In this document: positions 26,152-34,583 of the stretch, in pieces | Position numbering within the stretch: the stretch's first letter is position 1 | Layout: each line of letters starts with the position of its first letter | DNA from: an uncultured Planctomycetia bacterium | GTDB taxonomy: Bacteria > Planctomycetota > Phycisphaerae > Phycisphaerales > SM1A02 | DNA length: 61,755 nt | Direction of reading: 5' to 3' | Assembly: GCA_937871505.1 (NCBI GenBank) | Contig: CALMPF010000045.1 | Coordinates: 1-61,755 of the forward strand | Program-made: the position numbers and the translations under genes | Notes under the pieces: generated by a model | The model's database searches: none | What the model saw: only the letters and a program-made list of their open reading frames with translations | Told to the model about the DNA's origin: nothing

Positions 26152-28418
26152 GCCCCGACTCCCATGAGAACCAGCGCGTTGACGCTCAGCGAGAGCAGGG
26201 CCTCGCCGACGATGAGCCCGGCCGCGAAGGGCACTCCCCAGGACTCGCACCAGCGCGGTCCGAGCGTCTTCGAGAGCAGCATCTGGAGCAGGCATCCGAT
26301 GCCGTACGTCGCGATGAAGTAGAAGGGCAGGTACATCGAGAGCCCGACGAGGACGCCGAGTCCCGGGAACGTCCCCAGCCCCATCAGGATGCCGAGCAGT
26401 GCGCCGAGCCCGTAGAGGGCATAGGGCATCTCGCCTCCCTGCACGCCGGTGATCACCGCGCGGAGCGCCTGCGCCTGCGGCGCGGTGGTCTCGGTGCCGG
26501 GGCCGATCGGGATGCCGGTCTTCTCGAGGTTGACCTGCGTGATCACCAGCAGCACGAGCATGGTGATCACCGGACCGATGCCCGCGGAGAGCAGCTCGAC
26601 GATCTGCTGCCGTTTCGGCTGCGATCCGACCAGATGCCCCGTCTTGAGGTCGGCCATCATGTCGGCGGCGCAGGTGATCGCCACGCAGAGCGCCGCGCCG
26701 ATGAGCACAGCGCCCAGCACGGCGCCGCTCCCGGCGAGGGCGAGGACGAGCACGACCGTCAGCAGCGCCATGCCGGAGATCGGCGACCAGTCGGTCATGC
26801 CGGTGCACTGGGCGATGATGATGCCCGCGAACCAGATCCACGCGGCGCCGATCAGGGCGATCAGGAGAGCGCGCAGGTGCGGGGGGAGTCCGGAGAGGAG
26901 CCCGGGCCGCGCCGAGAGCGTCCGAAGGGCGCCGTCGCGCTCCGCGTCGGTCCAGCGCTCCGTCCAGGTCCGATGCGCTTCGTCGGTCGCGAACCCGATC
27001 GTGTAGCCGCGATGCGTCGCGGTCGGCACGTCCTCCGACGTCGGCGCGTTGCCGGTCGCAGGCGGCGCGGCGGGGCTCTCGGCGCTCGGCTCTGGAGCCG
27101 TCGCAGGCGTGATCGGACAGGTCGCGTTGAAGGGCGTGCTCTGAAGGAAGTCGGCGGCGATGAAGAGAAGGGCGAGCGATGCGAGCACGGCCGCCACGAG
27201 CGTCCTCATGCCGAGCTCGTCGGCGCCGAGCTTCGTCGCCCGCGCCTGGACCATGCTGCGGAGCGCTGCGCGGATCGCGGGAAGCGAGGCGACCACGCCC
27301 ATCAGCGCCCCGCCGAGGAGCAGTCCGATGCCGAGCGGACGGTTGAACGCCTCGAACGCGAATCCGGGGACCTGATGGGCGTGCATCCCCGGCGGCGCCC
27401 ATCCCGCGCGGTGGACGATCGGGTTCATGACGAAGTACGCCAGCAGGCCGCCCGCGAGGACCATCAGTCCCGCCTTGCCGGAGAGGAACCCGGCGCCGAT
27501 CGCGAAGGGCGCCAGCGCAAAGACGAGCTGGAACTCATCGGGGAGTCCGAAGAGCCGTCCCGCGTCGATGCGGTCCTTGAGCAGGATCAGGTCCGGACGC
27601 CCGTCGCGATCGCGATCCACATGGGGCGGAAGGCGGCTGCTGCCGTCGGCGTGGTGCCAGACCTCGATCGTCGGGGACTCGGGATCCTCCGCGCGCAGGG
27701 GTATGAGCGTGGCCCCTCCGAGCTCGTCGAGCGTGGCCTGCGGAATCGTGGCGCGCCAGTCGAGGTCGCCATAGCCGCGGAACCCGAGGTTCGGCAGCGC
27801 CGCAGGGGCATAGATGATCGCCGCGACGACGATCCCGGCCAGCAGAACGATCGACTTCGCGGCGCCGGCGCCGGGCGACTTCAGCACGACGGCGACGCCC
27901 GTTGCGCTCGGAAACCGGAGCCTGTCGACGTCGATCATCTGCTTGCGAAGCGGAATGATGAACGCGCAGCCGAGGATCGCGCCAGCGACGCACGCACCGG
28001 TGATCAGCCAGAACTCCAGATCGCCCGGTCCGAGCGACCAACCGAGGAGGAAGAGGACTGGAACGGTGAAGATGACCCCAGAATTCGGCGTGTTCACCGC
28101 CGATGCGATGGTCTGGCCGATGTTGACCTCGAGGATCGACCCGCGGCGGAGGAGTCCCCGGAGAATGCCGAACCCGAGGACCGCCGCGATGGCGCTGCCG
28201 CCGATCGTGATCCCGATCTTGAGCCCCGCGTAGGCGATCGCGGCGTTCATGATCGCCCCGAAGATCAGTCCGTAGATGATCGCGCTCCAGGTCACCTCGC
28301 GATAGCGGCCGCCCATCAGGCCGCTGTCGTGCGACGGCACTGGGCGAACCCCGCCTGCGGAGCGAGGAGGCATGGGAGCCGGATCGGGCGTGGGCGCGTC
28401 GGGTCGGGCGTCGGCCAT
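26148..28418 (-). CDS. OPT-family transporter, second paralogue
   Basis: This 756-residue OPT-family inner-membrane protein is distinct from the 881-residue one. It has AIAYAGLKIGITIGGSAIAA, SILEVNIGQTIASAVNTPNSG and the VDRLRFPSATGVAVVLKSPG block (quoted in part) in the first third, and MADLKTGHLVGSQPKRQQIV near the end. Two non-membrane inserts are visible: about 80 residues with an RDRDGRPDLILL segment, and about 90 residues after LFIAADFLQS that include a Pro/Ala/Ser linker. The substrate is unknown. It is the first gene of a unit with the 262-residue membrane protein. Confidence 0.92.
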   Translation of the reverse strand: MADARPDAPTPDPAPMPPRSAGGVRPVPSHDSGLMGGRYREVTWSAIIYGLIFGAIMNAAIAYAGLKIGITIGGSAIAAVLGFGILRGLLRRGSILEVNIGQTIASAVNTPNSGVIFTVPVLFLLGWSLGPGDLEFWLITGACVAGAILGCAFIIPLRKQMIDVDRLRFPSATGVAVVLKSPGAGAAKSIVLLAGIVVAAIIYAPAALPNLGFRGYGDLDWRATIPQATLDELGGATLIPLRAEDPESPTIEVWHHADGSSRLPPHVDRDRDGRPDLILLKDRIDAGRLFGLPDEFQLVFALAPFAIGAGFLSGKAGLMVLAGGLLAYFVMNPIVHRAGWAPPGMHAHQVPGFAFEAFNRPLGIGLLLGGALMGVVASLPAIRAALRSMVQARATKLGADELGMRTLVAAVLASLALLFIAADFLQSTPFNATCPITPATAPEPSAESPAAPPATGNAPTSEDVPTATHRGYTIGFATDEAHRTWTERWTDAERDGALRTLSARPGLLSGLPPHLRALLIALIGAAWIWFAGIIIAQCTGMTDWSPISGMALLTVVLVLALAGSGAVLGAVLIGAALCVAITCAADMMADLKTGHLVGSQPKRQQIVELLSAGIGPVITMLVLLVITQVNLEKTGIPIGPGTETTAPQAQALRAVITGVQGGEMPYALYGLGALLGILMGLGTFPGLGVLVGLSMYLPFYFIATYGIGCLLQMLLSKTLGPRWCESWGVPFAAGLIVGEALLSLSVNALVLMGVGA

Positions 28419-28719
28419 GGCGGTCAGTTCGGAACCCTACCGCGCGGCGCCCGAGCCTGCCTGCCGGCGCCGCGGGTCGCGGCGCTGAAGTCGGTCCCGT
28501 CGCTCGCGTGGAGCAGTCGCGCCCCAGACGCCGCTATCGCATCCCGGGGAGAGTGTGGTATCCTCTCTCCGTCTCCGCTCGTTTCCGGGAACCGAACCTC
28601 CCCGACCGAGCGGACGACGCGACCAGGTGATGCCCCGCTCCGGCCCGTTGTCGACTTGAGCGTTTCGGGAGAACCGTCGTCCTCATCTCCAGGGTTCGGA
28701 AGCAGCACGTTCGATCGTC
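28419..28719. promoter_or_regulatory. Intergenic region with candidate promoter of the RRM gene
   Basis: The spacer separates the divergent OPT and RRM genes. A TGTGGTATCCT sequence (about 28552-28562) resembles an extended -10 element and would give a leader of about 150 bases for the RRM mRNA; long leaders are common for cold-shock-type RNA-binding protein genes. I see no strong -35 element or ribosome binding site, so this is a weak prediction. Confidence 0.35.
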
Positions 28720-29148
28720 ATGAAGCTCTACGTCGGCAATCTGTCGTTCAACACGTCCGAGGATGAGCTCCGCGAGGCCTTCGAGGCATTCGGAGCCGTC
28801 CGTTCCTCCTCCATCGTGATGGACCGTTTCACGGGCCGCTCGCGCGGCTTCGGCTTCGTCGAGATGGACGACGAATCCCAGGCCAAGGCTGCCATCGAGG
28901 GCATGCACGGCAAGAACTTCGGTGGGCGCGAGCTCACCGTCAACGAGGCCCAGCCTCCTGAGCGCCGCAGCGGCGGCTTCGGCGGCGGCGGCGGTGGTGG
29001 CGGCCGCGGCGGCTACGGCGGCGGCGGCGGTGGCGGTGGCAGCCGCGGTGGCTACGGCGGCGGCGGCGGTGGCGGTGGCGGTCGTGGTGGCGATCGCGGT
29101 GACCGCGGCAGCCGCGGCGGCGATCGAGGCCGTCGCGACGCTTGGTGA
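28720..29148 (+). CDS. RNA-binding protein with one RRM and a Gly-rich tail
   Basis: This 142-residue protein has a single RNA recognition motif (residues 1-80) with RNP2 LYVGNL (3-8) and RNP1 RGFGFVEM (42-49). An Arg/Gly/Tyr-rich tail of about 60 residues follows, built of GGGGGRGGYGG-type repeats and ending RGDRGSRGGDRGRRDAW. It resembles the cyanobacterial Rbp and plant glycine-rich protein type, which act in RNA processing or cold response. It is probably a cytoplasmic monocistronic gene. The tail is in-frame and not frameshifted. Confidence 0.95.
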   Translation: MKLYVGNLSFNTSEDELREAFEAFGAVRSSSIVMDRFTGRSRGFGFVEMDDESQAKAAIEGMHGKNFGGRELTVNEAQPPERRSGGFGGGGGGGGRGGYGGGGGGGGSRGGYGGGGGGGGGRGGDRGDRGSRGGDRGRRDAW

Positions 29149-29532
29149 GCGGATCGGAGTCGCGAGGCTGACGGACTCCGCGCCTGATCGGGTCGGGGGG
29201 TGACCCTCGCCATCGGGCCGCCGGGTTCCGATCGTGAGGGCAACCTCCGATTGGCGGCTGTCCGGCCGCGAGCTTCCGAGTCCGGCCCCGCTGACAGACC
29301 GTTGGCGAGATCCGTCGGCTCCGCTGCCGGCGAAGGCCGAGCCAACGCCGAGATGTCGAAGGCGCCCCCGGAGCGTCGCAAGGCCAAGCCCTTGCGACGC
29401 TCCTGGGGACGTCACTTCCGACGGCGCCCGCGCCCCATCCTCCGAGAGATCGCACCGCGCACGCGCGGTGCCATCCACAACCCATCCCCGCGACCGGGGG
29501 TGCGGCTGTGTTCATGGACAGGTCGCGTCCAT
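29149..29532. other. Gene-free spacer after the RRM gene
   Basis: No protein-like frame is visible. Minus-strand frames here give Ala/Arg-rich low complexity that is the antisense of the Gly-rich RRM tail. The repeat locus begins at its right end. Confidence 0.6.
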
Positions 29533-29972
29533 GGACACACCTTGCGCATGGACACACCTTGCGCGTGGACACACCTTGCGCACTCCGCACGTTGCGCGTG
29601 GACACGCCCTGCGCACTGCAAGGCGCCCATAACCAGACGTTTCGCGCTCCGGCGATCGGCGGGGCGCGCATGACCACACCCTGCGGGCGCGCATGGCCAC
29701 ACCTTGCGCACTCCGGCTCCCGGCGGTTCGCGGAGTCCGGACGGGTCGGGGACCGCACTGGCGTCCTGCGATGCACCCCCTCGCCCACACCCCGCGCCCG
29801 TGCCCGTGCCCATGGACACACCTTGCGCATGGCCACACCCTGCGCATGGACACACCCTGCGCACTACAAGGCGCCCATAACTAGACATTTCGCGCTCCGC
29901 CTGTCGCCTGGGCGCCCATGGCCGCACCTTGCGCATGGCCACACCCTGCGCACCCCCGCCCATGGCCACGCC
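29533..29972. repeat. GGMCACACC repeat locus B, twelve units
   Basis: Twelve copies of GG(A/C)CACACC or a one-base variant start at 29533, 29550, 29567, 29600, 29672, 29695, 29814, 29831, 29848, 29920, 29937 and 29964. Each is followed by (T/C)TGCG and usually CA. Adjacent copies are commonly exactly 17 bases apart (unit ATGGACACACCTTGCGC). Two copies continue into a 43-base segment (29609-29651 and 29857-29899) containing GGCGCCCATAAC and GACNTTTCGCGCTCCG; the two segments differ at three positions. The unit shares its core with locus A. A 17-base period cycles through all reading frames, so it is not a protein repeat. Confidence 0.9.
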
Positions 29973-30042
29973 CTGCGCACCGGCTGGGCCGGCGGGCCGC
30001 CGGTCGGTCGGTCCCCGATGATCGGCTCGGCGGGTCGCCTGC

Positions 30043-31827
30043 TCAGGGGCTCCAGAGGCTCAGGATGAGTCCGAGGTCGGCGCCGTCGACGACGCCGTCG
30101 CCGTTCAGGTCGGCCGCAGGATCGCCGCTCAGCCACGCCGCGAGAAGCAGGCCGATGTCGGCGCCGTCGATGATCCCGTCGCCGTTGATGTCGCCGGGGA
30201 TCGAGGGCCTTCGCTCGCACTCGTCGAGCACGCCGTTGCCGTTGGCGTCGAGCGAGGGATCGCGCTCGATCTCGAGCTCATCGGAAACGGCGTTGCTGTT
30301 GCAGTCCAGCAGCGAGTCAAGCTCGCCCCACTGCGACAGGATGTCGTCGAGGACCTGGATCACCTCGAGCAGCCGGTCGTAGTCGGGATCGTCGAGGTAG
30401 GTATTCATCAGCAGCTCCGCGAGGAGCGCCTTGATCATGATCCGCTCGATCAGCCCGCCGCTTGCCGCAGGCCAGCCCGTCTCCCCCATGAACCGCTCCT
30501 TGAGCCAGCGCGCCACGGCGACGCTCCGACGGACCCGATCGCGCAGCGCACGCGCTTCGGCAGCGGTGGGGTTGTCCGAGTCCTCGATCGCGATGGCTGC
30601 CTGCCGCGCCGCCCTCACCCACCTGTCAAGCGCCTCCGCGAGCTTCAGCCGGGTCGGACAGATCTGGAGATAGCCCTCCCATCGCATGGAACGGGCGAGG
30701 CCGGACTCGGAATCGGTTCCCTCCTCAGGCACCCACCATGTCTGGGTGCCATCTTCGGCCGTCTGCTTCTGGAGCGTCGCCTTCCTCCGGCCGCGATCAG
30801 GCTCTCCGTCGCCCTGCCCTCCGTTGGGCTCGGTGTCGTCGCGATACCAGATCTGAATCCCGTCGCTGTGGGATCGGATGTCCGTCATCGTGCCCTGGTG
30901 GCCGTAGCGTCTGACCGACGTTCCATCCGGAAGCGCATCCCACCACCCGAAGAGCAGGATCACGTCGTAGCCGCGCTTCATCGCAGCCAGGAGATCCTCC
31001 GGCGTCGCCGGGTCGTCGTCAAAGCGCCGCTTGCGAACCGTGAAGCAGTCGTCGAGTCCCTTCGTCGCGAGGAACGCGTGAAGCCCCTCGAGCCCGAAGT
31101 TCGCCGTCCCTCCGAGGCGCGTCGATCCCATGAGCTGATCGAGCTTCGCGTAGATCTCCTGCGGGGTCGAGCATCCCTCCGGCAGGTCGATCCCGAGCGC
31201 GTCGGCGAGCCACGCGATGCAGCGCGCGTGCGCTCCGGGTGCGCAGCGATTGACGCCTTCGGAGACGCCCGGGACGCGCGATCTCGTCACGCGCTCCGTC
31301 GCCGGAGTCGCCGGGCGCACATTCTCTCCGGCCGGCTGCGGCACGAAGGGCAGCACCGGCGCAGGCGGGTCCATCGGCGCCTCTTCGTCGAGGCCCGAGA
31401 GGTATGTCGCAGGCTGCACCGTCAGCACTGCGAGGGTGCCGCCGTCGAAGAGATCGAGCGGCTCCCCGGTCAGCGCCCACTCGACCGCGATCAGCTCGAC
31501 CGGAACTCCGAAGGAGATGCCATCCGGCAGCGGGAGCGGAAATCGAAGCCACGCCGTCACGGCGGCGTCGTCATCGTCCGGATTGGCCGACGTGGGCAGC
31601 TCGACATTGCGGATCAGCCACGCGCCGTCGATCCGAGCGTTGAACCAGCGCGGTGCGCCTATGGAGTCGGGGAGGGTCGTCACGCCGAGCTCCCCATGAT
31701 TGGAGAACGGCGTGACGACCGTGCCATCGACGTGGAGCCACGTCCGCTGGTACGCGGCGAGTTCCACGACTGGCGGGTCGGCTCCCGCGAATGCGGCACA
31801 GAGCGACAGAAGCAGCGGAGCGGACAT
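30043..31827 (-). CDS. Secreted C39-like peptidase-fold protein with C-terminal dockerin-like repeats
   Basis: This 594-residue protein has a short signal peptide (MSAPLLLSLCAAFAGA). Residues 190-320 resemble the C39-like (papain-fold) domain seen in planctomycete exported proteins: RCAPGAHARCIAWLADAL with the candidate Cys195, a STPQEIYAKLDQLMG helix, and WWDALPDG with YGHQGTMTDI (His310). The C-terminus has two dockerin-type loops, GDINGDGIIDGADIGLLLAAW and ADLNGDGVVDGADLGLIL (first quoted to its core), after an EF-like CNSNAVSDELEIE segment. Catalysis is unproven; the domain may only bind. AGGAG lies upstream of ATG 31827. Confidence 0.8.
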   Translation of the reverse strand: MSAPLLLSLCAAFAGADPPVVELAAYQRTWLHVDGTVVTPFSNHGELGVTTLPDSIGAPRWFNARIDGAWLIRNVELPTSANPDDDDAAVTAWLRFPLPLPDGISFGVPVELIAVEWALTGEPLDLFDGGTLAVLTVQPATYLSGLDEEAPMDPPAPVLPFVPQPAGENVRPATPATERVTRSRVPGVSEGVNRCAPGAHARCIAWLADALGIDLPEGCSTPQEIYAKLDQLMGSTRLGGTANFGLEGLHAFLATKGLDDCFTVRKRRFDDDPATPEDLLAAMKRGYDVILLFGWWDALPDGTSVRRYGHQGTMTDIRSHSDGIQIWYRDDTEPNGGQGDGEPDRGRRKATLQKQTAEDGTQTWWVPEEGTDSESGLARSMRWEGYLQICPTRLKLAEALDRWVRAARQAAIAIEDSDNPTAAEARALRDRVRRSVAVARWLKERFMGETGWPAASGGLIERIMIKALLAELLMNTYLDDPDYDRLLEVIQVLDDILSQWGELDSLLDCNSNAVSDELEIERDPSLDANGNGVLDECERRPSIPGDINGDGIIDGADIGLLLAAWLSGDPAADLNGDGVVDGADLGLILSLWSP

Positions 31828-32474
31828 GGTTGGTCTCCTGGGTGGCGGGTGGGTGGCGGGGTTCTCGTGGGATGGGACGTGCGGCACAGTGTGTGCGTCG
31901 CGTCGAGCTCGCGAGCAGACCGCGTCGCGCCTCATCCGGATCGCGGACGATGTCGCGAAGGGCCTCCCCTCGACGAACTCGGTCGCCGCGGCACGACGAC
32001 GCGCTCCTCCGCTCAGATCGCCGCGACCTGATCCGCGGAGTGCGGTTCGCCCTTGCGGTCGACCCCGCAGTCGCCGCGTCGAGTCCGGTCCGCACGACAG
32101 AACCTGGTCAAACGGGAACCGTGCAGCCGACTCACGGTCGCACCTCCGGCTCGATGCCGCCTCTCGTCGTGCGGTCTTCGGTCGAGTCCGACTCTGGGGC
32201 CGGGTCGCGGCGTCTGCACTCCGGGGACGCGGGGCCGACGAGCCGACCGGCCTCGCAGCCCCGAGAGGTTGATCGGTCAGGAAGCGCTCTCGTTCGGGAC
32301 CGGCGCCGGAGTCTGCGCTCGTCGCCGGGACTCCGCTGGCGCGTTACGGCGAGGCCGGCTCGCCGTTCAGATCCGTGGCGAGATGTCTCGCCAGCTCGCG
32401 CGCCTGAACACGAGCCTTCGATCGAATCCGCTTCCACAACGTGCCTGTCGACCCAGGCCTCAGAGGAGTGTCCC
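31828..32474. other. Gene-free spacer between divergent secreted-protein genes
   Basis: I find no gene or repeat in these 647 bases. They must carry the promoters of the C39-like gene (leftward) and the propeller gene (rightward), but no clear promoter elements are recognisable. Confidence 0.55.
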
Positions 32475-33602
32475 ATGCTGTCGCTCCAGCCTCGAACCAC
32501 CCGTTCCGCAGTCGCGTCGCTTGCGCTCGCCGCCGTCCTCTGCCCGTCGCCAAGCGTCGCGCAGTCATCGTCGATGCCCGGCGCGATGAAGCCCGACGGG
32601 AACTTCTTCGTGACCACGCAGTACGTCGAGGGCCCGAGCCTCGCGACGTGGGTCTGGGAGTACAACGGATCCGCTTGGATCTCCGCCGGCGTCATCTGGA
32701 ACAGCAAGCTGTACAGCCCCGGTCCCGAGCGGCCGGCCGCGGTCATGCCGGGCGGGACCTCGCATGCCTTCCATGTCACGCAGCGGAACCCCGCCAACTG
32801 GCCGCAGCTCAACCGCTGGACGCCGACGGCGACCGGGTGGCCGGGCGCCACGACGTACCTTGGCGCGCCGTCGCTCGTCGTGCAGATGTCACCTCCCAGC
32901 GAGGTCATGTACGGGAACCGCGTCTACGTGGTTGGCGAGGGGCCGTTCAACTCGGGGAGTCTCTATGAGCGCTTCAGCAGCGGGTCGGGGGCGTGGCTCA
33001 ACTTCGGCCACCCGCTGGGCCGGAGCCTTCGTCTCGCGGCGCCGTGCGTCCTCCGCGACGGCAAGCTCTTCATGGCCTCGGACGGCGGCGAGCTGATCGA
33101 GATGTGGCGCAACGGGAACTCGTGGCACTTCTCCAACCACGGACGACCGCTCCCGTGGCTCAACGTAGAGCTCGTCGGCGCTCCGATGCCCTTGACCGAC
33201 AAGCTCTTCGCGACGTGCAGCGACGGCACGCTCTGGCAGCGCTACTGGCATGGGGCCGGGTGGACGTGGTTCTCCCACCAGCGACCTGCGCCCGGGTTCC
33301 TCTGCGACTCTGCTCCGGTCACGGTCTTCGATGGAAAGCTGTTCGTGACGGCCAGGCACTTCTTCACCGGGGTCCGCCGTCTCTTCGAGCTCTACTGGAA
33401 CGGCGCCGGCTGGTCCTGGTACGACCACGGGGCACCTTCGGGGACGAACCTCCTGGCGGGCGCTGCGACATCGACGGCGCTTCTGCCGGGGATCTCCAGC
33501 CGCATCGCCGTCAAGGGAACGAATGGCTCGTTCTACCTCCGGTACTACGACCCCGGCACGGCGCGGTGGCTCTGGCAGTCCTGCGGCTCGCCGCCGTGGT
33601 GA
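32475..33602 (+). CDS. Secreted PLL-like beta-propeller (lectin-like) protein
   Basis: This 375-residue protein has a signal peptide (about 1-30). The rest is built of repeated blades with Trp-rich motifs such as YWHGAGWTWFSHQRPAPG, YWNGAGWSWYDHGAPSG and MWRNGNSWHFSNHGRPLPW, spaced about 45-50 residues. The pattern W-N-G-x-x-W-x-W-x-x-H-G-x-P is that of PLL-type (Photorhabdus lectin) seven-bladed propellers, which bind fucose-like sugars. Sugar binding is inferred. AGAGGAG precedes ATG 32475. It faces a dockerin-type secreted protein across the spacer. Confidence 0.75.
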   Translation: MLSLQPRTTRSAVASLALAAVLCPSPSVAQSSSMPGAMKPDGNFFVTTQYVEGPSLATWVWEYNGSAWISAGVIWNSKLYSPGPERPAAVMPGGTSHAFHVTQRNPANWPQLNRWTPTATGWPGATTYLGAPSLVVQMSPPSEVMYGNRVYVVGEGPFNSGSLYERFSSGSGAWLNFGHPLGRSLRLAAPCVLRDGKLFMASDGGELIEMWRNGNSWHFSNHGRPLPWLNVELVGAPMPLTDKLFATCSDGTLWQRYWHGAGWTWFSHQRPAPGFLCDSAPVTVFDGKLFVTARHFFTGVRRLFELYWNGAGWSWYDHGAPSGTNLLAGAATSTALLPGISSRIAVKGTNGSFYLRYYDPGTARWLWQSCGSPPW

Positions 33603-33659
33603 GTTCGCCGGGCTCGGTCCGCGGTCGCGCTCGCAGTCTCGCCGCTCCATCTCGCCGCG

Positions 33660-33905
33660 AAGCCGGATCGAGGCGACCGCGATCGCGATGCTCAGGACCC
33701 GGAACTTGAGGTCATCGAAGCTCCGCACGTCGAGGGCCTTCCGGAGCTTCAGTTTGATCGGCGATGAAGAGCGAGCAGAGCCCGTGGCTTGTGATGAGCA
33801 GGGCGATGCCGACAAGGACGATCTCGGCAACCTCGATCAGGCCCAGCGCGAGGTTCTTCGCGCGCTTCGATCTGGCGGACCGCCGGCGCTTGCCGATGTG
33901 ATGAC
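33660..33905 (-). pseudogene. Frameshifted remnant of a UPF0114 (YqhA) membrane protein gene
   Basis: On the minus strand one frame encodes LALGLIEVAEIVLVGIALLI, then TSHGLCSLFIADQTEAPE. This matches the membrane segment and following motif of UPF0114 proteins. The next conserved part (ALDVRSFDDLKFRVLSIAIA) is in another frame, displaced near 33737-33743. Beyond it the C-terminal membrane segment is not recognisable, and no N-terminal half is evident upstream. Together this indicates a decayed gene. A sequencing error could explain only the frameshift, not the missing ends. Confidence 0.6.
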
Positions 33906-34583
33906 GCGACTTCGGACACGGTCCGGTCGAGAAGGAGCGCGCTCGCACCAAAGAGCGTCGCTCGCACTACAGCGCCCCTCGTCTTCTGCTGCGGTCGCCC
34001 GAAGCGGCGTTTCACGGCGTCGAAGCTCGCAGCTCGTCTCGACATTGGGGGGCTTGAAGGCCCGCAGCGGGGCCGTCGGCGCCCGAGCCGCGTCGCTTCT
34101 CCTTGTGAAACATTCGCTTCGGACGACCTCGCGACGAAGCCAAGGGGCGCTGGAATGCTTGGAACGCGACCACCAGCACGATCAGGGTCGCGGCGAGCCC
34201 GTTCCGGAGAGTGGCCTTCGGCAGGTCGCGGCTCGAGCTCACCACGCGCCACGGACGCGGGGCCGACCTTGGCCGCGTCCGACCGCGATTGCCGCTTTGG
34301 CGCGCCGTTGAAGCGAGCTTCGCCGCGGCGTGCCGCGCCCGATCTCGAGGGACGGACCGAGTCGCTTGGCGAGCGCCTGCTGGCTCACGGGCGGCGGACG
34401 GACCTTCCAAGGTCCGCGCAATCTCCAGGCTGAGGGAAGGCCGGGGGGGTCGGCTCCGAGGCCGCAGTCGGGGCATCCACACTCCCGGAACTCCACTCAC
34501 GGGGGCACGACTGACCGGGGGCGCGTGCCGTGCGGGGACCCCGCACTGGACACGACCCGCCCGAGCGCTCACACTTGCACTCG
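33906..34583. other. Spacer, probably decayed sequence
   Basis: No intact gene is visible. A minus-strand stretch near 34120-34200 could encode a hydrophobic segment (GLAATLIVLVVAFQAFQRPL) with no credible start or continuation; it may be a further remnant of the UPF0114 gene or of another membrane protein. Confidence 0.4.

Noticed and set aside
28970..29148. GGC/GGT repeats at the 3' end of the RRM gene as a possible regulatory array
   Set aside because: They are in frame and encode the Gly-rich tail expected for this class of RNA-binding protein.
29412..30068. Open frames on both strands across repeat locus B that could suggest a Cys-rich repeat protein
   Set aside because: The 17-base period rotates the frame, composition is low complexity on both strands, and there is no ribosome binding site or conserved family.
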